From Streptomyces sp. NBC_00572 (GTDB lineage: Bacteria > Actinomycetota > Actinomycetes > Streptomycetales > Streptomycetaceae): a DNA stretch of 64,000 nt. The notes beneath the pieces are model-generated. The model saw only the letters and a list, made by a program, of their open reading frames with translations, did no database searches and was not told the origin of the DNA. Positions within the stretch are counted from its first letter, which is position 1. Each line of letters begins with the position of its first letter. Location: positions 4,402,001-4,466,000 of the forward strand of contig NZ_JAPENX010000001.1 of NCBI RefSeq assembly GCF_026341815.1, in the 5' to 3' direction. Both the position numbers and the translations under genes were made by a program. Below are positions 57,305 through 64,000 of this stretch, one piece after another.

Positions 57305-58765
57305 TCAGGAGATGCGCATCTGCGCCATCATTCCCATGGCGCTGTGGTCGATCATGTGGCAGTGATAGGGAAAGACCCCGCGGTGGGTGTCGAAGGTCAG
57401 TTGGAGTTTCGCGGTCTGCCCCGGGAAGAGGAGGACGGTGTCCTTGAGGCCGGCCTCCGCCGGATAGACCGGCATTCCGTCCCTTTCGAGAATCCGGAAC
57501 TGCACCAGGTGGGTGTGGAAGTTGTGCGGAACGGTCGTGCTGGTGTTCTTGACCGTCCACACCTCGGTGGAGCCCCACGTGATCTCCGTGTCGATCCGGT
57601 CGTGGTCGAAGGTCTTCTCGTTGATGTACGCGAGGTGGCCCGTGCCCGGCTCGTCCATCCGCAGCTCGAAGGTCCGCTCCACGGTCGGCGTGGGCAGCGG
57701 CGGCAGGGTGGTGAGGACGTCCGGCACCCGACTGGTGTCGGCCACCTTCTCCTCGACGTCGAAGCGCATGATCTGCCCGACGAGCTCGGTCGGCCCCGGG
57801 CCCAGCATGTTCGCCAGGGTGACCTGGGTGCCGGGCGCGTACCGCGAGAAGTCGATGACGAAGTCGGCGCGCTCACCGGGGGAGAGGACGACCACCGGCG
57901 AGGGCGCGGGTGCCGGGAGCAGTCCGCCGTCCGAGCCGACGTGGATGATGGGGCTCCCGTCGGAGAGCGCCATCACGAAGATCCGCAGGTTGCAGGAGTT
58001 GACCATCCGGAAGCGGTACTTGCGGGCCTTCACCTTCATGTACGGCCACGGGGCCCCGTTGACCAGGATGGTCGTCCGGTTGAGCGCGTCGTCCATCGTG
58101 TAGACCAGCTGCCCCGCCGCGTCGAAGTGCGCGTCCCGCAGGATCAGCGGCACCTCGTACGGCCCCGAGGGCAGTCCGAGCGCGTCCTCGGCCTCGTCGC
58201 CGAGGAGGTAGAGCCCGGAAAGGCCCCGGTAGACGTGCTCGGACTCCAGGTGGTGGGCGTGGTCGTGCGTCCACAGCGTGGCGCCCACCTGACGGTTGGC
58301 GTACGTGTACGTCTTCGACCTGCCCGGCTGGATCAGGTCCATCATCCCGCCGTCCTGGTCCTGCGGGTTGGCCCCGCCGTGGAGATGGACCGAGGTCGGT
58401 GCGGAGAGCGCGTTGATCTGCTTCACGACGGCGGTGCGTCCGCTGCGGGCCCGGATGGTGGGGCCGGGGAAGGTGCCGTTGTACGTGAGGACCTCGGTCC
58501 GCAGGCCGGGCAGGATCTCGACCCGCGCCCTGCGCATGGTGACCGCGTAGTAGTCGGCCGACCGGGTGCGCCGGTACGGGGCGAGCACCCGAGGCCTCGG
58601 CAGGGGCACGGTGAACGGGGTGACCGCGGGCGGGCCGGCGGGCGGCTCGGCGGCCACCGCCGGCGTACCGGAGGTGAGGCTCTGGAACACCCCGCCGGCC
58701 GCGCCGACAGCGCCGACGGCACCGGCGGTGAGTCCGAGTCGTATCGCGTTGCGGCGAGAGAACAC
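57305..58765 (-). CDS. Tat-exported multicopper oxidase (phenoxazinone synthase/laccase type)
   Basis: 486 residues, three cupredoxin domains. The N-terminus MFSRRNAIRLGLTAG is a twin-arginine signal. All four copper motifs are intact: HLHGG, WTHDHAHH, HNFHTHLVQF and HCHMIDHSAMGMM, the last with the type 1 Cys and axial Met. The family oxidises phenols and aminophenols with oxygen. Phenoxazinone synthase couples o-aminophenols into phenoxazinones, which fits the aminohydroxybenzoate genes behind it, although a CueO/laccase role is possible. GTG at 58765 follows AGGA. First gene of the operon, just downstream (minus strand) of the 14-bp iteron array. Confidence 0.88.
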   Translation of the reverse strand: MFSRRNAIRLGLTAGAVGAVGAAGGVFQSLTSGTPAVAAEPPAGPPAVTPFTVPLPRPRVLAPYRRTRSADYYAVTMRRARVEILPGLRTEVLTYNGTFPGPTIRARSGRTAVVKQINALSAPTSVHLHGGANPQDQDGGMMDLIQPGRSKTYTYANRQVGATLWTHDHAHHLESEHVYRGLSGLYLLGDEAEDALGLPSGPYEVPLILRDAHFDAAGQLVYTMDDALNRTTILVNGAPWPYMKVKARKYRFRMVNSCNLRIFVMALSDGSPIIHVGSDGGLLPAPAPSPVVVLSPGERADFVIDFSRYAPGTQVTLANMLGPGPTELVGQIMRFDVEEKVADTSRVPDVLTTLPPLPTPTVERTFELRMDEPGTGHLAYINEKTFDHDRIDTEITWGSTEVWTVKNTSTTVPHNFHTHLVQFRILERDGMPVYPAEAGLKDTVLLFPGQTAKLQLTFDTHRGVFPYHCHMIDHSAMGMMAQMRIS

Positions 58766-58802
58766 AGCGGATTCCTAACGTGACGGTTTTCCGGGAGCGG
58801 TG

Positions 58803-58872
58803 GTGTCGGAACGGTGATGTCCGAACCGTGGTGTCGGAACGGTGATGTCCGAACCGTGGTGTCGGAACGGTG
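58803..58872. repeat. Array of five 14-bp iterons in a divergent promoter region
   Basis: Five directly adjacent 14-bp units fill 70 bp. Units 1, 3 and 5 read GTGTCGGAACGGTG; units 2 and 4 read ATGTCCGAACCGTG. The consensus is TGTC-S-GAAC-S-GTG at an exact 14-bp period, with a weak sixth unit on the left. The array is 38 bp upstream of the oxidase start and about 315 bp before the azoline dehydrogenase gene. Regular tandem direct repeats suit cooperative binding of a pathway regulator to both operons. Confidence 0.8.
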
Positions 58873-58894
58873 GTGAATTCGCTCTCCGAGCATG

Positions 58895-58969
58895 GGCGCG
58901 AACGGCCGTAACTCCGAGCGGGTTCGCGCCGGTTCTTGCATGTGTCACGCGATCGATGACCTCGGTCAT
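58895..58969. promoter_or_regulatory. Further dyads in the oxidase/dehydrogenase divergent region
   Basis: GGCGCGAAC (58895-58903) and its complement GTTCGCGCC (58922-58930) are 18 bases apart. ATGACC-TC-GGTCAT (58956-58969) is a near-perfect palindrome. The remainder up to 59187 shows no gene. Promoters for both flanking operons must lie in this region. Confidence 0.45.
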
Positions 58970-59187
58970 TCCCGCGGGTGGGCCGGGAATCGGGTGCTCC
59001 GGAATGACGGGAGTCACGCATCGGCCGGGAGTTGTCACTTCTTCCGGCGGGCTCGGATCGGCGGCGCGTTCCCCGCGCGAGAGTGTTGCCCGGCGTCTGC
59101 CCTGCGTACGGCGCCTTTCCGTCCGCCGGCCCCGGGGCCCGCACGGCCCCGGCGCCGGACCGTCATCCTCGCGCCCACGGAGGCACC

Positions 59188-60741
59188 GTGCAGACCACCC
59201 AGGCACCATCGGACACCGGTCCGCGTCCACTCGAACCCGCCCTAGCCGTACCGGCGTTCACGGGAGGCGTGCGCGTCTGCTTCGCGCCGGACGGCGGCGA
59301 CGTCGCCACTCTCGCCGGGCCCGCCACCTCCCTGGCCCTCCGCCCCGTCCGGGACGGCGTCCGGACCGCCCTTGAGCGGCTCGCCGAAGGGCCCCTGCCC
59401 GCCGAGGAGTTGTACGAGGGGCTGCGCCCCGCCGAGCGGGTCCTGTTCGACCGGGTCCTCGACCGCGCCAGGCACCTGGTGGCCCACGCCGTACTCGCCC
59501 GTGGCGGCGACGGGGAGGGCGGGAGCCGGGAGCTGCTCCGCCTGGAGCCGGTGGCCCGCGACGCCGCCCACCTGCCGGTCCTCGTCCCCGCCGACGCGAC
59601 CGTCCGGCTCTCCCGCTTCGCCTTCTGCCGTACCCGCGAGGGCGCCCTGGTCCTGGAGTCGCCGCTGGTGAAGTTCCGGGCGGTGCTCACCGACCCCGCC
59701 GCCCGGACCCTGGCGGCCGCGCTCGGCGAGCCGGGCACCCCCGCCCGCCTCGGCGCGGACGCCGGTCTCGACGCGGCCGGCACCGCCGATGTCCTCGGTC
59801 ATCTCGTCGGCGCCGGATTCGCCGAACTCGCCGACGCCGACGGGGTCTTCGCCTCGGACGGCGAACCCGTCCTGCGGCAGTGGGACTTCCACGACCTCCT
59901 CTTCCACTCGCGCGTCCGCTCCGGCCGGTACGACGACGTGTTCGGCGCCGTCTATCCCCACCGCGGCGCCATCGAGCCCCGGCCGGCCGTACGCCCCGTC
60001 CCCGACGGTCCCTCCGTACCCCTCCATCGGCCGACCCGGGAGGAGATCGCGGCGCACGACCCCTCCCTCACCACGGCGATCGAGACCCGGCGCTCCATCC
60101 GGGGCTACGGCGAGCAGGAGATGACCGCGCGGCAGCTCGGCGAGTTCCTCTACCGCGTGGCCCGGGTCCGCGCCCACTACGCGCCGGAGCCCGGCAGCGA
60201 CCGCGACGAGGTCGTCTCGCGCCCCTACCCCAGCGGCGGCCAGGGCTACGAGCTGGAGCTGTACGTCACCGTGCGACGCTGCGAGGGCCTGACCCCCGGC
60301 ATCTACTACTACGACCCCGTCGGCCACCGGCTCGTCCTGCGGAACGCGGAGGAGGCCGATCGCGAGTCCCTCTTCCACGTGGCCTCCCGGGCCACCGGCA
60401 TGGAGGCGCGCCCCGACGTCCTCGTCACCGTCACGGCCCGCTTCCAGCGCATGTCGTGGAAGTACCGGGCCATCGCCTACGCGACCACGCTCCGGCACAC
60501 CGGCGTGCTCTACCAGACGATGTATCTGGTCGCGACGGCCCTCGGCCTGGCCCCGTGCGCCCTGGGCAACGGCGACGCGGACATGTCCGCGCGGGTCCTG
60601 GGCCTGGACTACCTCCAGGAGTCCTCGGTGGGCGACTTCCTGCTCGGCAGCCGGCGTCCCGACGACTCCGTCGCAGGTGAACCGGGGGAGGGCTGGCGCA
60701 TGCTCAACAGCCCCGAGTGGTCCCTTCCGGAGAATCCCTGA
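59188..60741 (+). CDS. SagB/ThcOx-type azoline dehydrogenase of a RiPP cluster
   Basis: 517-residue FMN-dependent dehydrogenase that oxidises thiazolines and oxazolines in peptides to azoles. The N-terminal 270 residues are the poorly conserved peptide-interaction part seen in thiopeptide members. The nitroreductase-like domain starts at TAIETRRSIRGYGEQEMT (FMN-binding Arg/Ser), followed by SRPYPSGGQGYELELYV, GIYYYDPVGHRLVL, SWKYRAIAYATTLRHTGVLYQTMYLVATALGLAPCALG, and a C-terminal VGDFLLGSR. GTG at 59188 has GGAGG just upstream. First gene of the RiPP operon, divergent from the oxidase operon. The cyclodehydratase it depends on is not in the window. Confidence 0.88.
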   Translation: MQTTQAPSDTGPRPLEPALAVPAFTGGVRVCFAPDGGDVATLAGPATSLALRPVRDGVRTALERLAEGPLPAEELYEGLRPAERVLFDRVLDRARHLVAHAVLARGGDGEGGSRELLRLEPVARDAAHLPVLVPADATVRLSRFAFCRTREGALVLESPLVKFRAVLTDPAARTLAAALGEPGTPARLGADAGLDAAGTADVLGHLVGAGFAELADADGVFASDGEPVLRQWDFHDLLFHSRVRSGRYDDVFGAVYPHRGAIEPRPAVRPVPDGPSVPLHRPTREEIAAHDPSLTTAIETRRSIRGYGEQEMTARQLGEFLYRVARVRAHYAPEPGSDRDEVVSRPYPSGGQGYELELYVTVRRCEGLTPGIYYYDPVGHRLVLRNAEEADRESLFHVASRATGMEARPDVLVTVTARFQRMSWKYRAIAYATTLRHTGVLYQTMYLVATALGLAPCALGNGDADMSARVLGLDYLQESSVGDFLLGSRRPDDSVAGEPGEGWRMLNSPEWSLPENP

Positions 60742-60883
60742 GACTTTCCGGCGTGACGTCGGTTATTCCGGGCGTGATAAACGTCAGGTGGTGTTCGGAA
60801 AGGCTGGTGCAGCAGGTGGCCGGTCAGCATTATTGGTGTTGCAGCCGAACGGTTGCCGAGAAGAATTCGGAAAGGAATTCAGA

Positions 60884-61060
60884 ATGAGCATCGACGACAT
60901 CAAGCAGGGCCAGGACGCGGACAAGGCGTTCGAGAACTTCGACGTCGACGAGCTGGAGACCCTTGAGGTCGCCCAGGGCGTGGCCCTCCCGGAGATGGGT
61001 GCCTCCAGCGGCTCGATCGGCACCTCGTCCTCCTCGTCCTCCACCTGCTCCGCCTGCTGA
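60884..61060 (+). CDS. Thiopeptide/azole RiPP precursor peptide, copy 1
   Basis: 58 residues. The acidic leader (FDVDELETLEVAQGVALPEM) resembles thiazolylpeptide precursors, which have ELE-x-LEV then ALPEMGAS before the core. The C-terminal, probably core, part is GASSGSIGTSSSSSSTCSAC. It has ten Ser, two Thr and two Cys as sites for azoles, dehydroalanines and a central pyridine. ATG at 60884 follows AAAGGA. The 140-bp gap before it is AT-richer and likely holds a promoter. Copy 2 lies 36 bases downstream. The cleavage site is uncertain. Confidence 0.85.
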   Translation: MSIDDIKQGQDADKAFENFDVDELETLEVAQGVALPEMGASSGSIGTSSSSSSTCSAC

Positions 61061-61096
61061 ACATCCCCCAACCGAAACGCTGAAAGGAAACACACC

Positions 61097-61267
61097 ATGA
61101 GCATCGACGACATCAAGAACGGCGACGACGCGGCCTTCGACAACTTCGACGTCGCGGAGCTGGAGACCCTCGAGGTCGCCCAGGGCGTGGCCCTCCCGGA
61201 GATGGGTGCCTCCAGCGGCTCGATCGGCACCTCGTCGTCGTCCTCCTCCACCTGCTCGGCCTGCTGA
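61097..61267 (+). CDS. Thiopeptide/azole RiPP precursor peptide, copy 2
   Basis: 56 residues. It is identical to copy 1 from LETLEVAQGV to the C-terminus; the N-terminal leader differs by substitutions and a net loss of two residues (KNGDDAAFDNFDVAEL against KQGQDADKAFENFDVDEL). About 65 bases in the core-coding part are identical at DNA level, so the duplication is recent or homogenised. ATG at 61097 follows AAAGGA. Both copies should give the same product. A long hairpin follows. Confidence 0.85.
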   Translation: MSIDDIKNGDDAAFDNFDVAELETLEVAQGVALPEMGASSGSIGTSSSSSSTCSAC

Positions 61268-61293
61268 CCGAGTAACCGAGGCTGAACGCACGA

Positions 61294-61348
61294 CGCACGA
61301 AGGATGCGACCGCCCGGCCCAGGCCGGGTGGCGCATCCTCGCGTGCGT
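61294..61348. terminator. Long terminator hairpin after the precursor genes
   Basis: Nested stems ACGCACG/CGTGCGT (outer), AGGATGCG/CGCATCCT and CCCGGCC/GGCCGGG (inner, 2-base loop) form one 55-base hairpin. It lies between the precursor genes (plus) and the convergent membrane-protein gene (minus). In RiPP operons such hairpins often raise the precursor-to-enzyme transcript ratio. Confidence 0.8.
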
Positions 61349-61373
61349 TACGGGTCTTTCCGGGGTCGAGGCG

Positions 61374-61937
61374 TCAGCCGCGCAGGGCGACGTGGAAGGA
61401 CGAGGCCCAGAGCACGATCGCCGCGCCCAGGCCCACCACCGTGCGGATCGTTTCCGCAGTGGTGCCGGCCGCCAGGACGACGAGCCCCACCAGCGCGACC
61501 GCCGTCAGGAAGATCGCGGTCCACTTGTACTGCCCCTGGTCGAAGAGGCGGGCGAGCGGGAAGAAGTGCAGCCCCACGACCAGGCAGATCCCGACCGGGA
61601 TGAACTCCGGGTGGCCCGAGGCGTTCGACGCGGCGATCACCGCGAAGATCGCCACCAGCTCGGCCATGTTGACCAGGCCGACCCCCCGGTTCCACTTCTC
61701 CGGCAGGCGGACGAGACGGGTCACCGGACCCGCGGTCCCCCGGAAGGCGAGCACCACCGCGCCGGCGGTCACGGCGGCCGCGACGACACCGACCGCGACG
61801 GACACCGGCACCGCCGCTATCCCCGAACCGCCGGCGAAGGCCCATACGAGGGCGAAGACGGCGAGGACGATCGCGCCGCGACGGCGCAGATTACGCGTGA
61901 GTGCCAGGCACTCGGCGTCGGTGGTTTCCGTAGTCAT
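61374..61937 (-). CDS. Six-helix membrane protein of unknown function
   Basis: 187 residues with about six hydrophobic segments (AIVLAVFALVWAFAGGSGIAAV, VSVAVGVVAAAVTAGAVVLAF, MAELVAIFAVIAASNASGH, FIPVGICLVVGLHFFPLARLF, TAIFLTAVALVGLVVLAA, VVGLGAAIVLWASSFHVAL). The pattern GICLVVGLHFFPLARLFDQGQYKWTA occurs in small Streptomyces and Bacillus membrane proteins without assigned roles. ATG at 61937 has AGGG upstream. It is inverted inside the RiPP locus, so it may be unrelated to it, or may give immunity; nothing in the sequence decides. Confidence 0.75.
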   Translation of the reverse strand: MTTETTDAECLALTRNLRRRGAIVLAVFALVWAFAGGSGIAAVPVSVAVGVVAAAVTAGAVVLAFRGTAGPVTRLVRLPEKWNRGVGLVNMAELVAIFAVIAASNASGHPEFIPVGICLVVGLHFFPLARLFDQGQYKWTAIFLTAVALVGLVVLAAGTTAETIRTVVGLGAAIVLWASSFHVALRG

Positions 61938-62170
61938 GGCGCGGACCCTACAACGATCAACGGCGATGATCCGACCGGGCTGCCTATTTTCAGCCAGTCC
62001 GACTTGATCGGTATCGAACGAAGCCGTGGCCCGAGCGTCACGGAAAGGGTGACAGATGTCAGCTCGGACCCCTTTCCCCTACCGCGCCACAATTCGCCGC
62101 CACATGATTGCGGCCGGAAGCACAAGAAAGCCCAGGACGTTGTTCTCGAATTCTCGGAAGGTGCGAAAGC
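61938..62170. promoter_or_regulatory. Divergent promoter region in the RiPP locus
   Basis: AT-richer gap between the membrane-protein gene and the SpaB_C-like gene. Overlapping dyads GTCAC/GTGAC (62037-62053) and TGACA-GA-TGTCA (62050-62061) are candidate operators. No ORF was called here. Confidence 0.35.
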
Positions 62171-63421
62171 ATGGGGGTTGATGCGCTGGAGCGCACTGCC
62201 GTGAAGCCGGATTCCGACGGCCTGACGGGAGTGCGGCTGCACACACGGATGCCGGTCACACCGGCCTGGCTCGCCCGGTACGTCGTACCGGTCGCCCGCG
62301 CGCTGAACGAGGCGGGCGCTCCCGCCGTCCAGCTGCGCCGCGGATGGCTCCACGGGCCGCACGTCGACATCCTCGCCCGCGACGCCACCGGCGTCCCGGG
62401 CGGCGGCCCCGACTGGGAGGGCGTCGCGCGGGGCCTGGACGCCGGCCCGCTCGACCCGCCCCGGGCCCTCACCGAGGAGACCTACCTCGACCAGGCCCGC
62501 GAGTTCGGCCGCCTGGAGGCCGTCCAGCCGCCGTACCTGCCCCTGCGCGAGCACGGCGCCGTCGAGCGGATCGATCCCGGCGGGCGGCCCGGCGCCGCCT
62601 CCCGCGACCCGCGCCTCGACCGCTTCCGCACCGTCGTGCACGGAGCCCTGACACCCGCGCTCCTGCGGACGATCGACGACCTCGCCGGCGAGCCCGGCTC
62701 CGGCACCCTCCGGCTCGCCGAGGCCTTCGTCGCGCTCGCCGACACCCACACCCTCGGCCTCGGGTACGGGGTCTTCTCGCCCCGCTCCCACGTCGAGGCC
62801 TTCCTCGCCTGGGCCGCACCCACCAAGGACGTACGCCCCGTCTTCCGGCAGCGCCTCGCCAAGGACGCGCCCGTCCTGCGCCGGGTCGTCGAGCAGCGGC
62901 TGAGCGGCGAGGTCTCCGCGACCGCCGCCGCCTGGCGCACCGGACTCGCCTACGGCGCCGGGGCCCTGGAGAGCGCGGTCGCCGCCGGCACCCTCACGCT
63001 CGACCTCCTCGACGGCGCCACCGCCGGCCTCGACCGCTCGGAGATGGGCCCGCCCGGAGCCACCACCGTCGTCCCGCAGGGCGAGCAGCCCGACAGCGAC
63101 TTCCACCGGACCGTCGGCGAGGCCGGCGTGACCTCGGCCCCGTCCCCCTGGTTCGCCTCCTTCCGCCTCCTGACGAACCTCTTCTACGAGCAGCTGCCGC
63201 TGCTCACCGTCTCCCCGATGCAGCGCTACTACACCTGCTTCGCCGTCGCAGAGACGGTCGACGAGGTCCTCGGCGTCTCCTGGCGCGAGCGCATCGCCGC
63301 CCGACTGCCGGACGCCGCCGCCGCCGGGGAGCCGGGTCCGGCCGCCGCGGGAGACGCGCGTGCCACCGCCCCCGCCCCGAGCGCCGCTCCGGGCACCGCC
63401 CCCGAGGGAGCCCTTCGATGA
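62171..63421 (+). CDS. SpaB_C-like RiPP enzyme: probable thiopeptide pyridine synthase
   Basis: 416 residues related to the lantibiotic dehydratase C-terminal (SpaB_C) family. Thiopeptide clusters hold two such stand-alone proteins: one eliminates glutamate from glutamyl-serines (TbtC type), the other joins two dehydroalanines into the pyridine ring (TbtD type). Here VRLHTRMPVTPAWLARYVVPVARAL, LRRGWLHGPHVDILAR and the C-terminal FRLLTNLFYEQLPLLTVSPMQRYYTCFAVAETVDEVLG favour the pyridine synthase, with moderate confidence. The extra Ala/Pro tail is not conserved. ATG at 62171 follows GGAAGGTG. Its stop overlaps the LanB start (ATGA). Confidence 0.68.
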   Translation: MGVDALERTAVKPDSDGLTGVRLHTRMPVTPAWLARYVVPVARALNEAGAPAVQLRRGWLHGPHVDILARDATGVPGGGPDWEGVARGLDAGPLDPPRALTEETYLDQAREFGRLEAVQPPYLPLREHGAVERIDPGGRPGAASRDPRLDRFRTVVHGALTPALLRTIDDLAGEPGSGTLRLAEAFVALADTHTLGLGYGVFSPRSHVEAFLAWAAPTKDVRPVFRQRLAKDAPVLRRVVEQRLSGEVSATAAAWRTGLAYGAGALESAVAAGTLTLDLLDGATAGLDRSEMGPPGATTVVPQGEQPDSDFHRTVGEAGVTSAPSPWFASFRLLTNLFYEQLPLLTVSPMQRYYTCFAVAETVDEVLGVSWRERIAARLPDAAAAGEPGPAAAGDARATAPAPSAAPGTAPEGALR

Positions 63422-64000
63422 CCGCCCCCGTGATCGGCAACCCGACGGACCTGCTCGGGGCCGCACCGCCCGAGCCGGTGACCGTACCGACGCCCGCGGG
63501 CGTACCCGCGCCCGCCCCCGAACCCCTCTGGTTCCTGCGGGTCAACCCGCTGCGCCGCGCCCGGCTCGCCGACGCCGAACTGCGCCGGCAGCTCGTCCTG
63601 GTCACCGCCGCCGAGCAGACGCTCGCCGAAGCCTCCGCCGCCGCGTCCGACGAGCTGTACGAGCGGATCGGCGCCGCGACCGACGACGCCGAACGGCGTG
63701 AACTGATCGCCCTGCGCCGCTCCGTGAACAGCGGCAAGGCCCCGAAGAAGACGCCGGAGCCCGCCACCCCCGCGATCGACGCCTGGCTCGAAGCCCGCCA
63801 GGAGCGCGAGCGGATCCGCGAGGAGCTCGTCGCCGGCTACCCCGACGCGGCCGAGCGCGAGCGCGGAGTCCTCGCCGAACTCCTCGGCGACCCCGACCTG
63901 TTGCGCTCCCTCGCCCTCGTCGCACCCGAGGTCCACCAGGAGGCCGAGCGCTACCGCGCCGCCGTCCGGGCCCCCGGCAAGGTCCCCGCCAAGTCCCGCA
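63418..64000 (+). CDS. Lantibiotic dehydratase (LanB, glutamylation domain), partial
   Basis: The N-terminal 194 residues are visible; the gene runs past the window. Class I-type dehydratases use glutamyl-tRNA to activate Ser/Thr side chains for dehydration. The segments PLWFLRVNPLRRARLADAELR, ELYERIGAATDDAERRELIALRRSVNSGKAP and DAWLEARQERERIREELVAGYPDAAERERGVLAELLGDPDLL match the start of split thiopeptide LanB proteins (TbtB type). The start overlaps the preceding stop by 4 bases, so the two enzymes are translationally coupled. It would dehydrate the Ser-rich core. Confidence 0.85.
   Translation, partial: MTAPVIGNPTDLLGAAPPEPVTVPTPAGVPAPAPEPLWFLRVNPLRRARLADAELRRQLVLVTAAEQTLAEASAAASDELYERIGAATDDAERRELIALRRSVNSGKAPKKTPEPATPAIDAWLEARQERERIREELVAGYPDAAERERGVLAELLGDPDLLRSLALVAPEVHQEAERYRAAVRAPGKVPAKSR

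Noticed and set aside
61374-64000. Missing YcaO cyclodehydratase taken as evidence against a thiopeptide
   Set aside because: The window ends inside the dehydratase gene, so further biosynthetic genes probably follow. Absence here is not informative.

Overview
The window is very GC-rich, with a strong G/C bias at third codon positions, frequent GTG and TTG starts, 4-base ATGA/GTGA gene overlaps and many terminator hairpins without a T-tract. Its families are characteristic of Streptomyces: the GlgE alpha-glucan pathway, an AfsA-type butyrolactone synthase, HelD, tandem L,D-transpeptidase lipoproteins and an azole/thiopeptide RiPP locus. I read it as a Streptomyces chromosome segment; the species cannot be told from the sequence.

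Layout. 1-8.1 kb: DctA-type carboxylate symporter; a coupled aldo/keto reductase-epimerase pair beside a divergent Lrp regulator; a MerR regulator with thioredoxin; HelD; an AfsA-like protein. 8.2-16.2 kb: glgB, pep2, treS and glgE on the minus strand, which turn trehalose/maltose into maltose-1-phosphate and branched alpha-glucan. The partner genes glgP (24.4-27.0 kb) and glgX (40.2-42.4 kb) lie further on.

16.5-24.3 kb: an accessory block between glgE and glgP. It holds an NmrA-like reductase, an AraC regulator, an HpaB-type FADH2 hydroxylase, a 14-helix MFS exporter, a homologue of the heme protein PrnB (pyrrolnitrin pathway) and a PhzS-like flavin monooxygenase. It looks like a small, probably undescribed pathway for a tryptophan- or other aromatic-derived compound, with its own regulator and exporter.

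27-50 kb is mostly conserved Streptomyces core: an unusual two-component system, a secreted M4 protease, a GntR-TetR chimera with an MFS pump, a heterodimeric ABC exporter, two L,D-transpeptidases, enoyl-CoA hydratase, a HATPase regulator, a NodB-like and a beta-propeller lipoprotein, GNAT and EF-hand proteins.

50.7-64 kb is biosynthetic. A tiny secreted peptide with a repeated DDFVWP motif and three regulatory or degenerate genes lead into a minus-strand operon: a GriI/GriH pair (3-amino-4-hydroxybenzoate synthesis), an adenylate-forming ligase and a Tat-exported multicopper oxidase. A 420-bp divergent region with five 14-bp iterons separates it from a plus-strand RiPP operon: azoline dehydrogenase, two near-identical Ser-rich precursors ending in TCSAC, a SpaB_C-like protein and a split LanB dehydratase cut by the window end. 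The shared control region suggests, but does not prove, that the aminohydroxybenzoate and RiPP genes form one hybrid pathway. That locus and the PrnB/PhzS block are the best candidates for new systems.
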